A stretch of 64,000 nt of DNA from contig NZ_FQTY01000001.1 in assembly GCF_900128955.1 (NCBI RefSeq), positions 186,001 through 250,000 of the forward strand. Reading direction: 5' to 3'. Shown here piece by piece: positions 53,021 through 60,925 of this stretch; position 1 is the stretch's first letter; each line of letters starts with the position of its first letter. The translations under genes were made by a program, and so were the position numbers. The notes below the pieces were generated by a model that did not search any database, had not been told where the DNA came from, and saw only the letters and a list, made by a program, of their open reading frames with translations. This DNA comes from Tissierella praeacuta DSM 18095. GTDB lineage: Bacteria; Bacillota; Clostridia; Tissierellales; Tissierellaceae.

Positions 53021-53600
53021 AGCTTGAGTGGTACAGTATTCTAGTCAGCACAACTATTCTAGAGGGCGGGGCTAAAAATCCGTCGAAGGGCATATCGATG
53101 AAGTTCCTTGTCTTGGCTTGCGACGCCCAGTCGTGGGTCATCACAGGGAGTAAGAGGGATGGGGCGATCTGCAATGGCATGCAGGCGATGACCCTACTCT
53201 CGTGGAGACATAATAGATTTGAAAAAATCTATTATGATAAACCTGCTATGTATATCTTACTAAAAGCAGAGTAGCCTGCCTTGAGTGAAATATGGCGGAT
53301 GATAAGTTCAACTTAAGATATTGAAGGGCCCGATATATTTTAAGTTCTGTTATCGAAACCTATTTTGCAAAAGAGGCTAAGGAATAGAATGGCTGTTGAG
53401 GAAAACTCCTAGACTGTTCTAAAAAAGAGGTAGATTGTGGATTACAGTGCGGACTAAGTGGCAATCCAGTTTTATCTTTGGCGACAAGATAGTAATAAAA
53501 TTAAAGGGAAACCGCTGTTATGGCGACAGACAGTTTTTATTAGGGAAATCCTGCTGGACCTAAAGCCGTAAGATTTACACAGTTTACTACCACTCTTATA
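53021..53600 (+). ncRNA. ole: OLE RNA (ornate, large, extremophilic RNA)
   Basis: A 708-nt gap between ispA and a membrane protein gene holds a GC-enriched, highly structured sequence with no credible reading frame. The ends pair over about 560 nt: GAGTGGTA (53026-53033) with TACCACTC (53588-53595). Internal helices include an 8-bp GGGTCATC/GATGACCC stem (near 53137 and 53193), CTGCA/TGCAG, CGAC/GTCG, and a 12-bp AT arm with a GAAA loop (53209-53220 with 53225-53236). It has its own promoter and terminator. Size, position after ispA and the OapA-like gene next to it match OLE RNA of Firmicutes, a membrane-associated ribonucleoprotein linked to ethanol, cold and magnesium stress. I could not align it to the consensus. 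Confidence 0.88.
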
Positions 53601-53628
53601 GCTGATAGCTTGTAGCTATCAGCTTTTT
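53600..53628 (+). terminator. Terminator of the OLE RNA
   Basis: An 11-bp perfect stem (53600-53610 with 53614-53624), a TGT loop and five Ts directly follow the closing helix of the RNA and lie 55 nt before the oapA start. Confidence 0.85.
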
Positions 53629-53682
53629 GTGTATTACTGTTTATTATTTTGTATAAATAGTCATGGAGGGAATAATTAATAT

Positions 53683-54279
53683 ATGAATAAAAAAGAGGAT
53701 GAGGGGATTTCTGTCAAGTATAATTTAAAATGGGTTTTTTTTATAAGTATATGGACATTTCTTATGTCTATTGTAGTGTCTATTATTACTGAAAATTTAG
53801 TAAAAAATTTGGATATTGCAATGGCTTTTATTGTTTTGATAATAATTATTATGATAGGAATTATATTTGACATTATTGGTATAGCTGTAACTACGGCAGA
53901 AGAAAAACCATTTCATGCTATGGCGGCGAACAAAGTAGAAGAAGCAAGATTTGCGATAAAACTTGTTAGAAATGCAGGACAAGTATCAAATTTTTGCAAT
54001 GATGTTATAGGAGATATTAGTGGTATCTTATCTGGTGCAGCAGGTACTACAATAATATATAAATTAATAGATAGATATGATTTGAGAAATGGAACAATAT
54101 TTACAATAATTATCACCTCATTAATAGCTGCATTTACTGTAGGGGGCAAGGCTTTTGGAAAATCAATAGCCTTATTTAACTATGAGAAAATTATTTATAG
54201 TATAGCTAAGATATTAAATTTTATTGAAAAAAGTTTTGGAATAGATATATTTCCCAATAAGAAAAAAAATAAAAAGTAA
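53683..54279 (+). CDS. oapA: OLE-associated membrane protein OapA
   Basis: This 198-residue integral membrane protein has a short charged N-terminus, hydrophobic helices at about 17-38 and 48-72, a conserved-looking polar stretch (AEEKPFHAMAANKVEEARFAIKLVRNAGQVSNFCNDVIGD in pieces) and helices at 117-130 and 138-160, ending in a basic KKKNKK tail. In other Firmicutes the gene directly after OLE RNA encodes OapA, which binds the RNA and brings it to the membrane. The position here is identical. GGAGGG lies 12 nt before the ATG, so the start is slightly uncertain. The terminator between RNA and gene means read-through or a separate promoter feeds oapA. Confidence 0.87.
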   Translation: MNKKEDEGISVKYNLKWVFFISIWTFLMSIVVSIITENLVKNLDIAMAFIVLIIIIMIGIIFDIIGIAVTTAEEKPFHAMAANKVEEARFAIKLVRNAGQVSNFCNDVIGDISGILSGAAGTTIIYKLIDRYDLRNGTIFTIIITSLIAAFTVGGKAFGKSIALFNYEKIIYSIAKILNFIEKSFGIDIFPNKKKNKK

Positions 54280-54299
54280 TTAATTTGGAGAGATGATAG

Positions 54300-55097
54300 G
54301 TGAAAAAAAGGGCAGATATAATTCTATATGAAAAAGGATTAGTTGATTCTCGGGAGAAAGGAAAGAGAGTCATAATGGAAGGTTCCGTATTTATTGGAAA
54401 TATTAGGGTTGATAAACCTGGAGAGAAATTAGATGAAAATGCTCCAATTACTATTAAAGAAAATCCTAATATATATGTTAGTCGTGGTGGTTTAAAGATA
54501 GAGAAGGCCATTAATAAATTTAATTTATCTTTACAAGATAAAATAGCTATGGATATTGGTGCTTCTACTGGTGGATTTACAGACTGTATGTTGAAGAACG
54601 GAGCTTCTAAAGTCTTTGCTGTTGATGTAGGATATGGACAATTGGATTGGAAACTAAGAACTGATTCCAGAGTAGTTGTTATGGAAAGAACTAATATTAG
54701 AAATGTAACAAATGAAGATATCGGGGAAAGTATTGACTTTATTTCAATAGATGTATCCTTTATTTCTCTCCGTTTGGTTTTACCTGTAGCTAAAAGACTA
54801 TTAAGTGAAAAAGGGGAAATTGTAGCTTTAATAAAGCCACAATTTGAGGCTGGCAAAGATAAAGTGGGAAAGAAAGGAATTATTAGAGATAGTAATATAC
54901 ATTTTGATGTAATAAAAAACATGATGGATTTTTGTCGTGAAATTGATTTAGGTATTTATGGATTAACGTATTCACCCATAACTGGTGCAACGGGAAATAT
55001 TGAATTTCTTATTTATTTGAAAAACGACTTTAATAGTGTAGTAAATGATGAATCAATTCTTGCAGTTATTGAAGAAGCTCATAGTACTCTTAGTTAA
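54300..55097 (+). CDS. tlyA: TlyA family rRNA 2'-O-methyltransferase/hemolysin-like protein
   Basis: This 265-residue protein has an N-terminal S4 RNA-binding domain (KKRADIILYEKGLVDSREKG, residues 1-60) and an FtsJ-type methyltransferase domain with motif I MDIGASTGGFTDCML, VFAVDVGYGQ and FISIDVSFISL. TlyA methylates 16S/23S rRNA 2'-hydroxyls in mycobacteria. It begins at a GTG at 54300, 20 nt after oapA, behind GGAGAG. In most relatives dxs lies between oapA or ispA and tlyA. Confidence 0.92.
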   Translation: MKKRADIILYEKGLVDSREKGKRVIMEGSVFIGNIRVDKPGEKLDENAPITIKENPNIYVSRGGLKIEKAINKFNLSLQDKIAMDIGASTGGFTDCMLKNGASKVFAVDVGYGQLDWKLRTDSRVVVMERTNIRNVTNEDIGESIDFISIDVSFISLRLVLPVAKRLLSEKGEIVALIKPQFEAGKDKVGKKGIIRDSNIHFDVIKNMMDFCREIDLGIYGLTYSPITGATGNIEFLIYLKNDFNSVVNDESILAVIEEAHSTLS

Positions 55098-55123
55098 ATT
55101 CTATTAATTTGGAGGTTTTTTAT

Positions 55124-56830
55124 ATGCTAGTTGAGTTAAATATTAAAAATTTTGCAATTATTGAGGAGTTAAAAATAAATTTTACTAAGGGATTAAACAT
55201 TATTACTGGAGAAACAGGTTCTGGTAAATCTATTTTAATAGAAGCCATTGGAATTATATTAGGATCCAGATCTAATAGAGAATTTATACAATCGGGATAT
55301 GAAAAGGCCATATTAGAAGGAGTATTTTATATAGAAGAGCCTTCTAATATAATGCCTTTATTAAGAGAATATTCTATAGATATGGATAAGGATAATCTTT
55401 TGATTATTTCTAAAGAAATTTATTTAAATGGACCTAGTTTATCTAGAATTAATGGAAGAAATGTTACTTTAAATATGTTAAAAAGCATAACAACGAAGTT
55501 AGTTGATATATTTGGTCAACATGAGCATCAATCTTTATTAGACTCTTCTAATCATGAGATTTTGATAGATTCCTTCGGAGATATGGAAATGATGGAATTA
55601 AAATCAAGAATAAAGGTATATTATAATGAGTGGTCAAATGAAAGAAAAAAATTAGAAAAATTATCTATGGATAGTAGTGAGAGAGATAGAGAAATAGATA
55701 TATTGAGATTTCAAGTTCAAGAAATAGAAGAAGCTAAACTTAATAAGAACGATGATTATAATATAGAAAATGAATATAAAAAATTAGCTAATATTAATGA
55801 AATTGTTCATTCCATTGGTCAATCATTAACTTGTATAAATAATGAAAGTTTTGGTTCAGCAAGTATTTTTGATTTAATGAATAAAAGTATTTCCCTTATA
55901 AACAATGCTAAAAAATTTGATGAAAAGCTTACAGGTTTACATAAACGATTTGAAGGAATTAGTTATGAATTAGAGGATATATATATAGAATTAAAAGATT
56001 ATTTATATAGTATAGATATAGATACTGAAAGATTGAATTTTTTAAGTGAAAGAATTAATCTTGTAAATAAATTGAAGAAAAAATATGGAAATACTATAGA
56101 TATGATTTTAGATTTTAGAGATAAATGTCAAGAGAGGTTAGACGAATTACTTAATTTCGAAAAAGAATTTGAAAAAACCAATAATAGAATATTAGAATTA
56201 GAAAAAAATCTTGAAATATATTCCACAAAACTATCATATAAAAGAAAAGAAATATCTAAAAAATTAGAAAAGAGCATTAAAGAAGAATTAACAGAATTAA
56301 ATATGACAAAGGTGGATTTTAAAGTTGATTTTAATAAAAAGTCTGAATTCACTTTATGTGGACAAGATAAAATAGAGTTTCTTATATCTACAAATGTAGG
56401 TGAAGATTTAAAACCTTTATCAAAAATTGTATCTGGTGGAGAAATGTCTAGAATAATGTTAGCTTTTAAAAGTATATTAGCCTTTTTTGATAAAATACCT
56501 ACTATGATATTCGATGAAATTGATACTGGAATTTCTGGTAGGACAGCTCAAATTGTAGGTGAAAAGATATATGCTATATCAAAGGGACATCAAGTTATTT
56601 GCATTTCGCATCTACCACAAATTGCTGCCTTAGCAGATGGTCATTACGTTATAAATAAAATAGATTCAAAAGGTAGAACGAAAACAGTTGTTTCTAGATT
56701 GTCAGATAAGGAAAGGATCGAAGAAATGGCGAGATTATTAGGAGGTGTGGATCTAACAGATACTACTATTAGACACGCTTCTGAAATGATTGAAATGTCT
56801 AAAAAATTTAAAATAAAAAAAGTGTTTTGA
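55124..56830 (+). CDS. recN: DNA repair protein RecN
   Basis: This 568-residue SMC-like ATPase acts in double-strand break repair. It has Walker A GETGSGKS (29-36), central coiled coils (about 155-370), the ABC signature VSGGEMSRIML and Walker B MIFDEIDTGISG. The ATG at 55124 has GGAGG about 9 nt upstream. It follows tlyA as in many bacteria; nadK and argR, which often lie between, are absent. A terminator overlaps its stop. Confidence 0.95.
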   Translation: MLVELNIKNFAIIEELKINFTKGLNIITGETGSGKSILIEAIGIILGSRSNREFIQSGYEKAILEGVFYIEEPSNIMPLLREYSIDMDKDNLLIISKEIYLNGPSLSRINGRNVTLNMLKSITTKLVDIFGQHEHQSLLDSSNHEILIDSFGDMEMMELKSRIKVYYNEWSNERKKLEKLSMDSSERDREIDILRFQVQEIEEAKLNKNDDYNIENEYKKLANINEIVHSIGQSLTCINNESFGSASIFDLMNKSISLINNAKKFDEKLTGLHKRFEGISYELEDIYIELKDYLYSIDIDTERLNFLSERINLVNKLKKKYGNTIDMILDFRDKCQERLDELLNFEKEFEKTNNRILELEKNLEIYSTKLSYKRKEISKKLEKSIKEELTELNMTKVDFKVDFNKKSEFTLCGQDKIEFLISTNVGEDLKPLSKIVSGGEMSRIMLAFKSILAFFDKIPTMIFDEIDTGISGRTAQIVGEKIYAISKGHQVICISHLPQIAALADGHYVINKIDSKGRTKTVVSRLSDKERIEEMARLLGGVDLTDTTIRHASEMIEMSKKFKIKKVF

Positions 56831-56851
56831 TTTTAATCAAAACACTTTTTT
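56816..56851 (+). terminator. Terminator of recN
   Basis: A 17-bp perfect stem (56816-56832 with 56835-56851) with a 2-nt loop spans the stop codon. The A-rich and T-rich ends make it usable on both strands. Confidence 0.85.
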
Positions 56852-56871
56852 ATTGGTAAAACTTAAATCCA

Positions 56872-56901
56872 TTGACATTTAAAAATTTTTTAATGTAGAA
56901 T
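56872..56901 (+). promoter_or_regulatory. Candidate sigma-A-type promoter upstream of spoIVB
   Basis: TTGACA at 56872-56877 and TAGAAT at 56896-56901 are 18 nt apart. Forespore promoters (SigF/SigG) usually drive spoIVB; I did not find a convincing one. Confidence 0.4.
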
Positions 56902-56956
56902 AATTAATCAAAAAAAAGGCTAAATTATATATGAAATTCAAAAATAGGAGGTGAGT

Positions 56957-56995
56957 TTGATAAAGCCAATTAGGAGAGTGATAGTGGTTGGGTAA
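56957..56995 (+). CDS. Possible 12-residue leader peptide overlapping the spoIVB start
   Basis: A TTG at 56957 follows AGGAGG at 56946-56951 and opens a 12-codon frame (MIKPIRRVIVVG) ending in TAA at 56993-56995, 8 nt inside spoIVB. spoIVB itself has a second ribosome site at 56972. The arrangement could couple or limit spoIVB translation. It may equally be chance. Confidence 0.3.
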   Translation: MIKPIRRVIVVG

Positions 56996-58268
56996 ATTAA
57001 AATTTAGCCGAAAGATTATAATTTCTATCTTAATATTATTTGTACTAAGTTTGAGTATACAAAGCAATAAAATTTTATTTTATCCTTCAAGCATAAATAT
57101 TGTAAAAGGAGAAAATAAAAGCCTAGATATATCATTTCCATTTTTTTTGGATATTAGTCAAGAAAAAGAAAATGTAATTGAAGCTAGTTATAATGGAACT
57201 GAAACTATTGGATTAAAAAAATCTTATAAATTAAATGGAATAGATGCTGGAGAAGCAGAAATTCAGCTTAAACTTTTAGGTTTTATTCCTGTTAAAAATT
57301 ATAATGTAAATGTGATTAATAGACCTGAGATAATTCCAGGTGGAAATGCTATTGGAGTAAGGTTAAATACTAAAGGTGTTTTAGTTGTAGCTGTAACTGA
57401 TGTGATTGATACTAAGGGACATAGATTTAGTCCAGCTAGAGATGCAGGATTAAAAGTTGGAGATAGTATTATAGAGATAAATGGAGAAAAAGTTCAAGAT
57501 GCAGAACATGTTGTTAATATCCTTAATAATATTAAAGATACTAATATTAAAATAGTTGTACAAAGAAATAAAGCAGAATTTGTAACTGAAGCTAAACCTA
57601 TTCAAAGCATACAAGATAATTGTTATAGGTTGGGTATTTGGGTAAGAGATAAAACTTCAGGGATTGGAACTTTAACATATTATGATAAAAATACAAATGA
57701 ATTTGGTGCTCTTGGTCATGGTATAGTAGATGTAGATACAGGAGGGCTATTATCTGTAGAAAAGGGAAAGATAATGAATGCTAAAATATCTAAAGTAGAG
57801 CAAGGTAAAAAGGGTACTCCTGGAGAAATTAGAGGTGTGTTTTATGAAACAGATAATTTAGTTGGAGATATAGTGGTTAATAGTCCATATGGTATATATG
57901 GAACTATAAAAGAGGATAATATAAAGTTTATACAAAATAAACCTATACCAATTGGTTTTAAAGAGGAAGTAAAGGTAGGAAAAGCATATATTTTAACTAC
58001 TATTGATAATAATAGCATAGAAAAGTTTGAAATTGAAATATTAAAGATACAACCACAATTAAAAGCAGAGCAAAAAAGTATGGTGGTAAAAGTTACAGAT
58101 CCTAGACTTTTAGACAAAACAGGGGGAATAGTGCAGGGAATGAGTGGAAGTCCTATAATTCAAAATGATAAATTAGTCGGGGCTATTACTCATGTTTTTG
58201 TAAATGATCCAACTAAGGGTTATGGTATATATATTGAGTGGATGTTAGAGCAAATGAATACTAAATAA
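56988..58268 (+). CDS. spoIVB: SpoIVB peptidase (S55), intercompartmental sporulation signal protease
   Basis: This 426-residue serine protease is made in the forespore and cleaves SpoIVFA to trigger pro-SigK processing. It has an N-terminal membrane anchor (residues 9-27), a PDZ domain (about 130-200, ARDAGLKVGDSIIEING) and the S55 protease domain with H244 (GALGHGIVD) and S386 (QGMSGSPI). The TTG at 56988 is about 8 nt after AGGAGAGTG. It is intact, as is sigK at 21.8 kb, in contrast with the neighbouring spo0A. Confidence 0.93.
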   Translation: MGKLKFSRKIIISILILFVLSLSIQSNKILFYPSSINIVKGENKSLDISFPFFLDISQEKENVIEASYNGTETIGLKKSYKLNGIDAGEAEIQLKLLGFIPVKNYNVNVINRPEIIPGGNAIGVRLNTKGVLVVAVTDVIDTKGHRFSPARDAGLKVGDSIIEINGEKVQDAEHVVNILNNIKDTNIKIVVQRNKAEFVTEAKPIQSIQDNCYRLGIWVRDKTSGIGTLTYYDKNTNEFGALGHGIVDVDTGGLLSVEKGKIMNAKISKVEQGKKGTPGEIRGVFYETDNLVGDIVVNSPYGIYGTIKEDNIKFIQNKPIPIGFKEEVKVGKAYILTTIDNNSIEKFEIEILKIQPQLKAEQKSMVVKVTDPRLLDKTGGIVQGMSGSPIIQNDKLVGAITHVFVNDPTKGYGIYIEWMLEQMNTK

Positions 58269-58334
58269 ACCATTAATATATTAATATTGAGTGAAAATAA
58301 TAAATAATAGTTGAATGGTAAAACTTGGTTAATG

Positions 58335-58371
58335 AAAAAGAGCCTCTTTATAAGCAAAGAGGTTCTTTTTT
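58335..58371 (+). terminator. Terminator of spoIVB
   Basis: A 15-bp stem with one G-U pair (58335-58349 with 58356-58370), an ATAAGC loop and a T6 run. Between this and the spo0A promoter (58372-58534) I see only AT-rich sequence. Confidence 0.85.
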
Positions 58372-58534
58372 AATTGGAATAATAAGAAAATTCTAAACAA
58401 ATATATAAAATAATAAATGCTTTTTTAAAGTAATTATTAATCTTTAAGAAATTTTTATTTTGTAAAGATTTAGCTGTTTTCTAAATGCAATACTAGAAGC
58501 ATCTCGATTTATTTTTTAATTTTTTTAAAAAAGA

Positions 58535-58559
58535 AGGAGTTTTAATATATTTGTCGAAT
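58535..58559 (+). promoter_or_regulatory. SigH promoter with overlapping 0A box upstream of spo0A
   Basis: AGGAGTT at 58535-58541 and GAAT at 58556-58559 are separated by 14 nt, the spacing of known SigH promoters such as spoVG. TTTGTCGAA at 58550-58558 is a consensus 0A box overlapping the -10. This is the arrangement expected for a sporulation-induced, Spo0A-autoregulated spo0A gene. Confidence 0.7.
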
Positions 58560-58603
58560 TAATATATATTATAACAAACTTTAAAAAAACAGGGGGATTA
58601 AGA

Positions 58604-59413
58604 ATGAAAAAAACAAAAATTGTAATTGCAGATGATAATAGGGAGTTTAGTGAAATATTAACTCGCTTTATATCATCTTATGAAGAGTTTCAAATTGTAG
58701 GTGTGGCTAAAGATGGGATTGAAGCATTAGATATGATAGATAGAGAAAAACCTGATGTTTTAATTTTAGATATTATTATGCCACATTTAGATGGATTAGA
58801 GGTGTTAGAGAGATTACATGATCGAGTAGAATATAACCTTCCTAAGGTAATAATACTATCTGCAGTAGGTCAAGATAAAATTACTCAAAGAGCTATAGAA
58901 CTTGGAGCTCATTATTATGTAGTTAAACCATTTGATTTTCGAATTTTTATAAAGAGATTAAGACAAATAGCTGGTATTGAAGATAATATAATTAAAATTA
59001 AAGAAAATCCAGAAATGTTTATGTCAACTAAACCTGAAACCACAGAGAAAAATTTAGAGGCACAAATAACTAAAATTATTCATGAAATTGGAATCCCAGC
59101 TCATATCAAAGGATATTTATATTTAAGGGAAGCTATAGCAATGGTTGTTGAAGATATGGATTTTTTAGGTGCTATTACTAAGTAATTATATCCTAATATA
59201 GCAACTAAGTTTAATACAACGCCTTCTAGAGTAGAAAGAGCAATCAGACATGCAATAGAAGTAGCTTGGACTAGAGGAAAAGTAGATACTATAAATAAAT
59301 TATTTGGATATACAATAAATAATGATAAAGGAAAGCCTACTAACTCAGAGTTTATAGCACTTATTGCAGATAATTTAAGGTTAGAACAAGGCAAAATAGC
59401 CACAAATTCATAA
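58604..59413 (+). pseudogene. spo0A: spo0A, sporulation master regulator, interrupted by an in-frame TAA
   Basis: The receiver domain is intact: acidic pocket D10-D11, phosphoacceptor D56 ([12 protein letters not shown]), and K in VVKPFDF. The Spo0A-specific DNA-binding domain begins normally ([19 protein letters not shown]), but a TAA at 59183-59185 follows LGAITK. Translation of the same frame beyond it restores [20 protein letters not shown] and [11 protein letters not shown], the conserved recognition-helix region, for 75 codons to a second TAA at 59411. A full-length product would be 269 residues, the normal size. A single base change from AAA, CAA or GAA explains the stop. The 193-residue product lacks the recognition helix and should be inactive. 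Confidence 0.9.
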
Positions 59414-59414
59414 A

Positions 59415-59457
59415 ATGAAAAGGGACTATGAAAGTACTTTCTAGTCCCTTCATTATC
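59415..59457 (+). terminator. Hairpin terminator after spo0A
   Basis: AAGGGACTA at 59420-59428 pairs with TAGTCCCTT at 59442-59450, and an inner GAAAG/CTTTC continues the stem almost without a break. There is no long T tract, so termination may be imperfect. Confidence 0.6.
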
Positions 59458-59792
59458 TCTTGATTTTAATTAAAAGGAATGCTCATAACAAATATTATCA
59501 TAACTGATAAATTGACTCTTTTATATATATAATATATCATATATAAATCTGGATAAAAATTAGTTGATAAAAATATCTTTTGTTTTATATTTTATATCAA
59601 CTTATAAAACAAGTGTCTATTGACACATTAATAAGATAGTTATTATGAAACTCATTTTTAAAGAAGGTTCTTTTAAAAGTAAAAGTAGAACTTTCATATT
59701 CGTTATAAGAAATAGATTGTGATATAATATATTATATTTTATTTGGTCAATAATATTTATTATATAGATTTATTGAATTTATGGAGGTTATT
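59458..59792. other. AT-rich intergenic region between spo0A and steA
   Basis: No reading frame of note is present. I see an AT palindromic stretch (TTTTATATATATAATATATCA, 59518 on), an isolated TTGACA at 59620-59625 and an imperfect hairpin GGTTCT/AGAAC near 59666-59692. No RNA family was recognised. Confidence 0.5.
59720..59728 (+). promoter_or_regulatory. Extended -10 promoter candidate of steA
   Basis: TGA plus TATAAT (59723-59728), 64 nt before the steA ATG, repeats the TGATATAAT form seen before aroE, aroQ and asp23. No convincing -35 is present. Confidence 0.4.
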
Positions 59793-60914
59793 ATGTACAT
59801 AAAGGGAATTATAAAGAAAGATAAAAAAACAAAGAATTTAGTTAATAGATTACAGCATAGAGATATTGCTATAATATCTCATAAAGATTTAGATGAGATA
59901 GCTGCTATTTCGTTGGCAGAAAAGAAAGTTTCATGTATAATAAATACGGAAAAGACTATAAGTGGAAAATATCCAAATAGAGGACCCTCTGTTCTGATGG
60001 AAAAGAATATACCTATTTTTGAAGTAGATAATGATGAAATATTTAACTCTTTAAAAGAAGGTGATGAAATTGAAATAATTGATGATACCATAGTATTTAA
60101 TGGAGAACAAATTGGAAAATGTAATTATATCAGTAATAGTATTATTGAAGAATTGATGAAATTAGGTTATGATAATATTGAAAGCGAATTAGATGCTTTT
60201 ATTGAAAATACATTGGAATATGCAAAGAAAGAAAAGAATTTAGTTACAGGGAAAATAGAAATTCCAAAGATTGATACTGTTATAAATGGACGACATGTTC
60301 TTGTTGTTGTAAGAGGCAAGGATTATAAAGCAGATTTAATAGCTATTAAAAACTATATAGATGAAGTAAAACCAGTGCTAATAGGTGTAGATGGTGGCGG
60401 CGACGCATTACTAGAATTTGGATTCATTCCTGATATAATAATTGGAGATATGGATAGTGTGTCAGATAATTGTTTATTAAAAGCCAAGGATGTTATAGTC
60501 CATGCATATACAGATGGAAGAGCTCCAGGACTAGAAAGAGTTAAAAGTCTTGGAATAGTGCCTAAATTATTTATATCTCCTGGTACCAGTGAAGATATTG
60601 CTCTTTTATTAGCTTATGAAAATGATGCTGATTTAATAGTTGCTGTTGGTACTCATACAAACATGATTGACTTCTTAGAAAAAGGAAGAAAAGGTATGTC
60701 TAGTACATTTTTAGTGAGATTAAAAGTAGGAGGTAAATTGGTTGATGCTAGAGGTGTAAATAAACTTTACGGCTCTACTTTTAAGACGAAGTATTTAGCG
60801 TTTATTTTAATAGCAGCTTTTATTCCAATTTTTATCCTGATTTTTATTAATCCTATTACTAAATCTTTTTTAACATTATTTAAAATCAGACTTAGATTAT
60901 TGCTAGGTCTTTAG
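59793..60914 (+). CDS. steA: SteA-like cytokinetic ring protein
   Basis: This 373-residue protein has an N-terminal domain (RDIAIISHKDLDEIAAISLAE), a thiamin-pyrophosphokinase-like central fold (GVDGGGDALLEFGFIPDIIIGDMDSVSD) and a C-terminal membrane helix (YLAFILIAAFIPIFILIFI). In corynebacteria SteA and SteB form a septal complex affecting cell separation. The ATG at 59793 follows GGAGG by 5 nt; an ATG at 59781 precedes that site. The steB-like gene follows, as in actinobacteria. Confidence 0.87.
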   Translation: MYIKGIIKKDKKTKNLVNRLQHRDIAIISHKDLDEIAAISLAEKKVSCIINTEKTISGKYPNRGPSVLMEKNIPIFEVDNDEIFNSLKEGDEIEIIDDTIVFNGEQIGKCNYISNSIIEELMKLGYDNIESELDAFIENTLEYAKKEKNLVTGKIEIPKIDTVINGRHVLVVVRGKDYKADLIAIKNYIDEVKPVLIGVDGGGDALLEFGFIPDIIIGDMDSVSDNCLLKAKDVIVHAYTDGRAPGLERVKSLGIVPKLFISPGTSEDIALLLAYENDADLIVAVGTHTNMIDFLEKGRKGMSSTFLVRLKVGGKLVDARGVNKLYGSTFKTKYLAFILIAAFIPIFILIFINPITKSFLTLFKIRLRLLLGL

Positions 60915-60925
60915 GGAGGTTTATT

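Noticed and set aside
53021-53600. RNase P RNA or tmRNA
   Set aside because: The conserved RNase P core (GAGGAAAGTCC, ACAGTA) and a tmRNA tRNA-like end with tag frame are absent. Position and neighbour fit OLE RNA.
53797-54149. Two minus-strand frames inside oapA
   Set aside because: They are antisense to the membrane protein gene, with compositional bias from its hydrophobic codons and no ribosome sites.
54221-54922. Long minus-strand frame of 233 codons opposite oapA and tlyA
   Set aside because: It is fully antisense to two well-supported genes, has no ribosome site and codes a low-complexity Ser/Ile-rich peptide.
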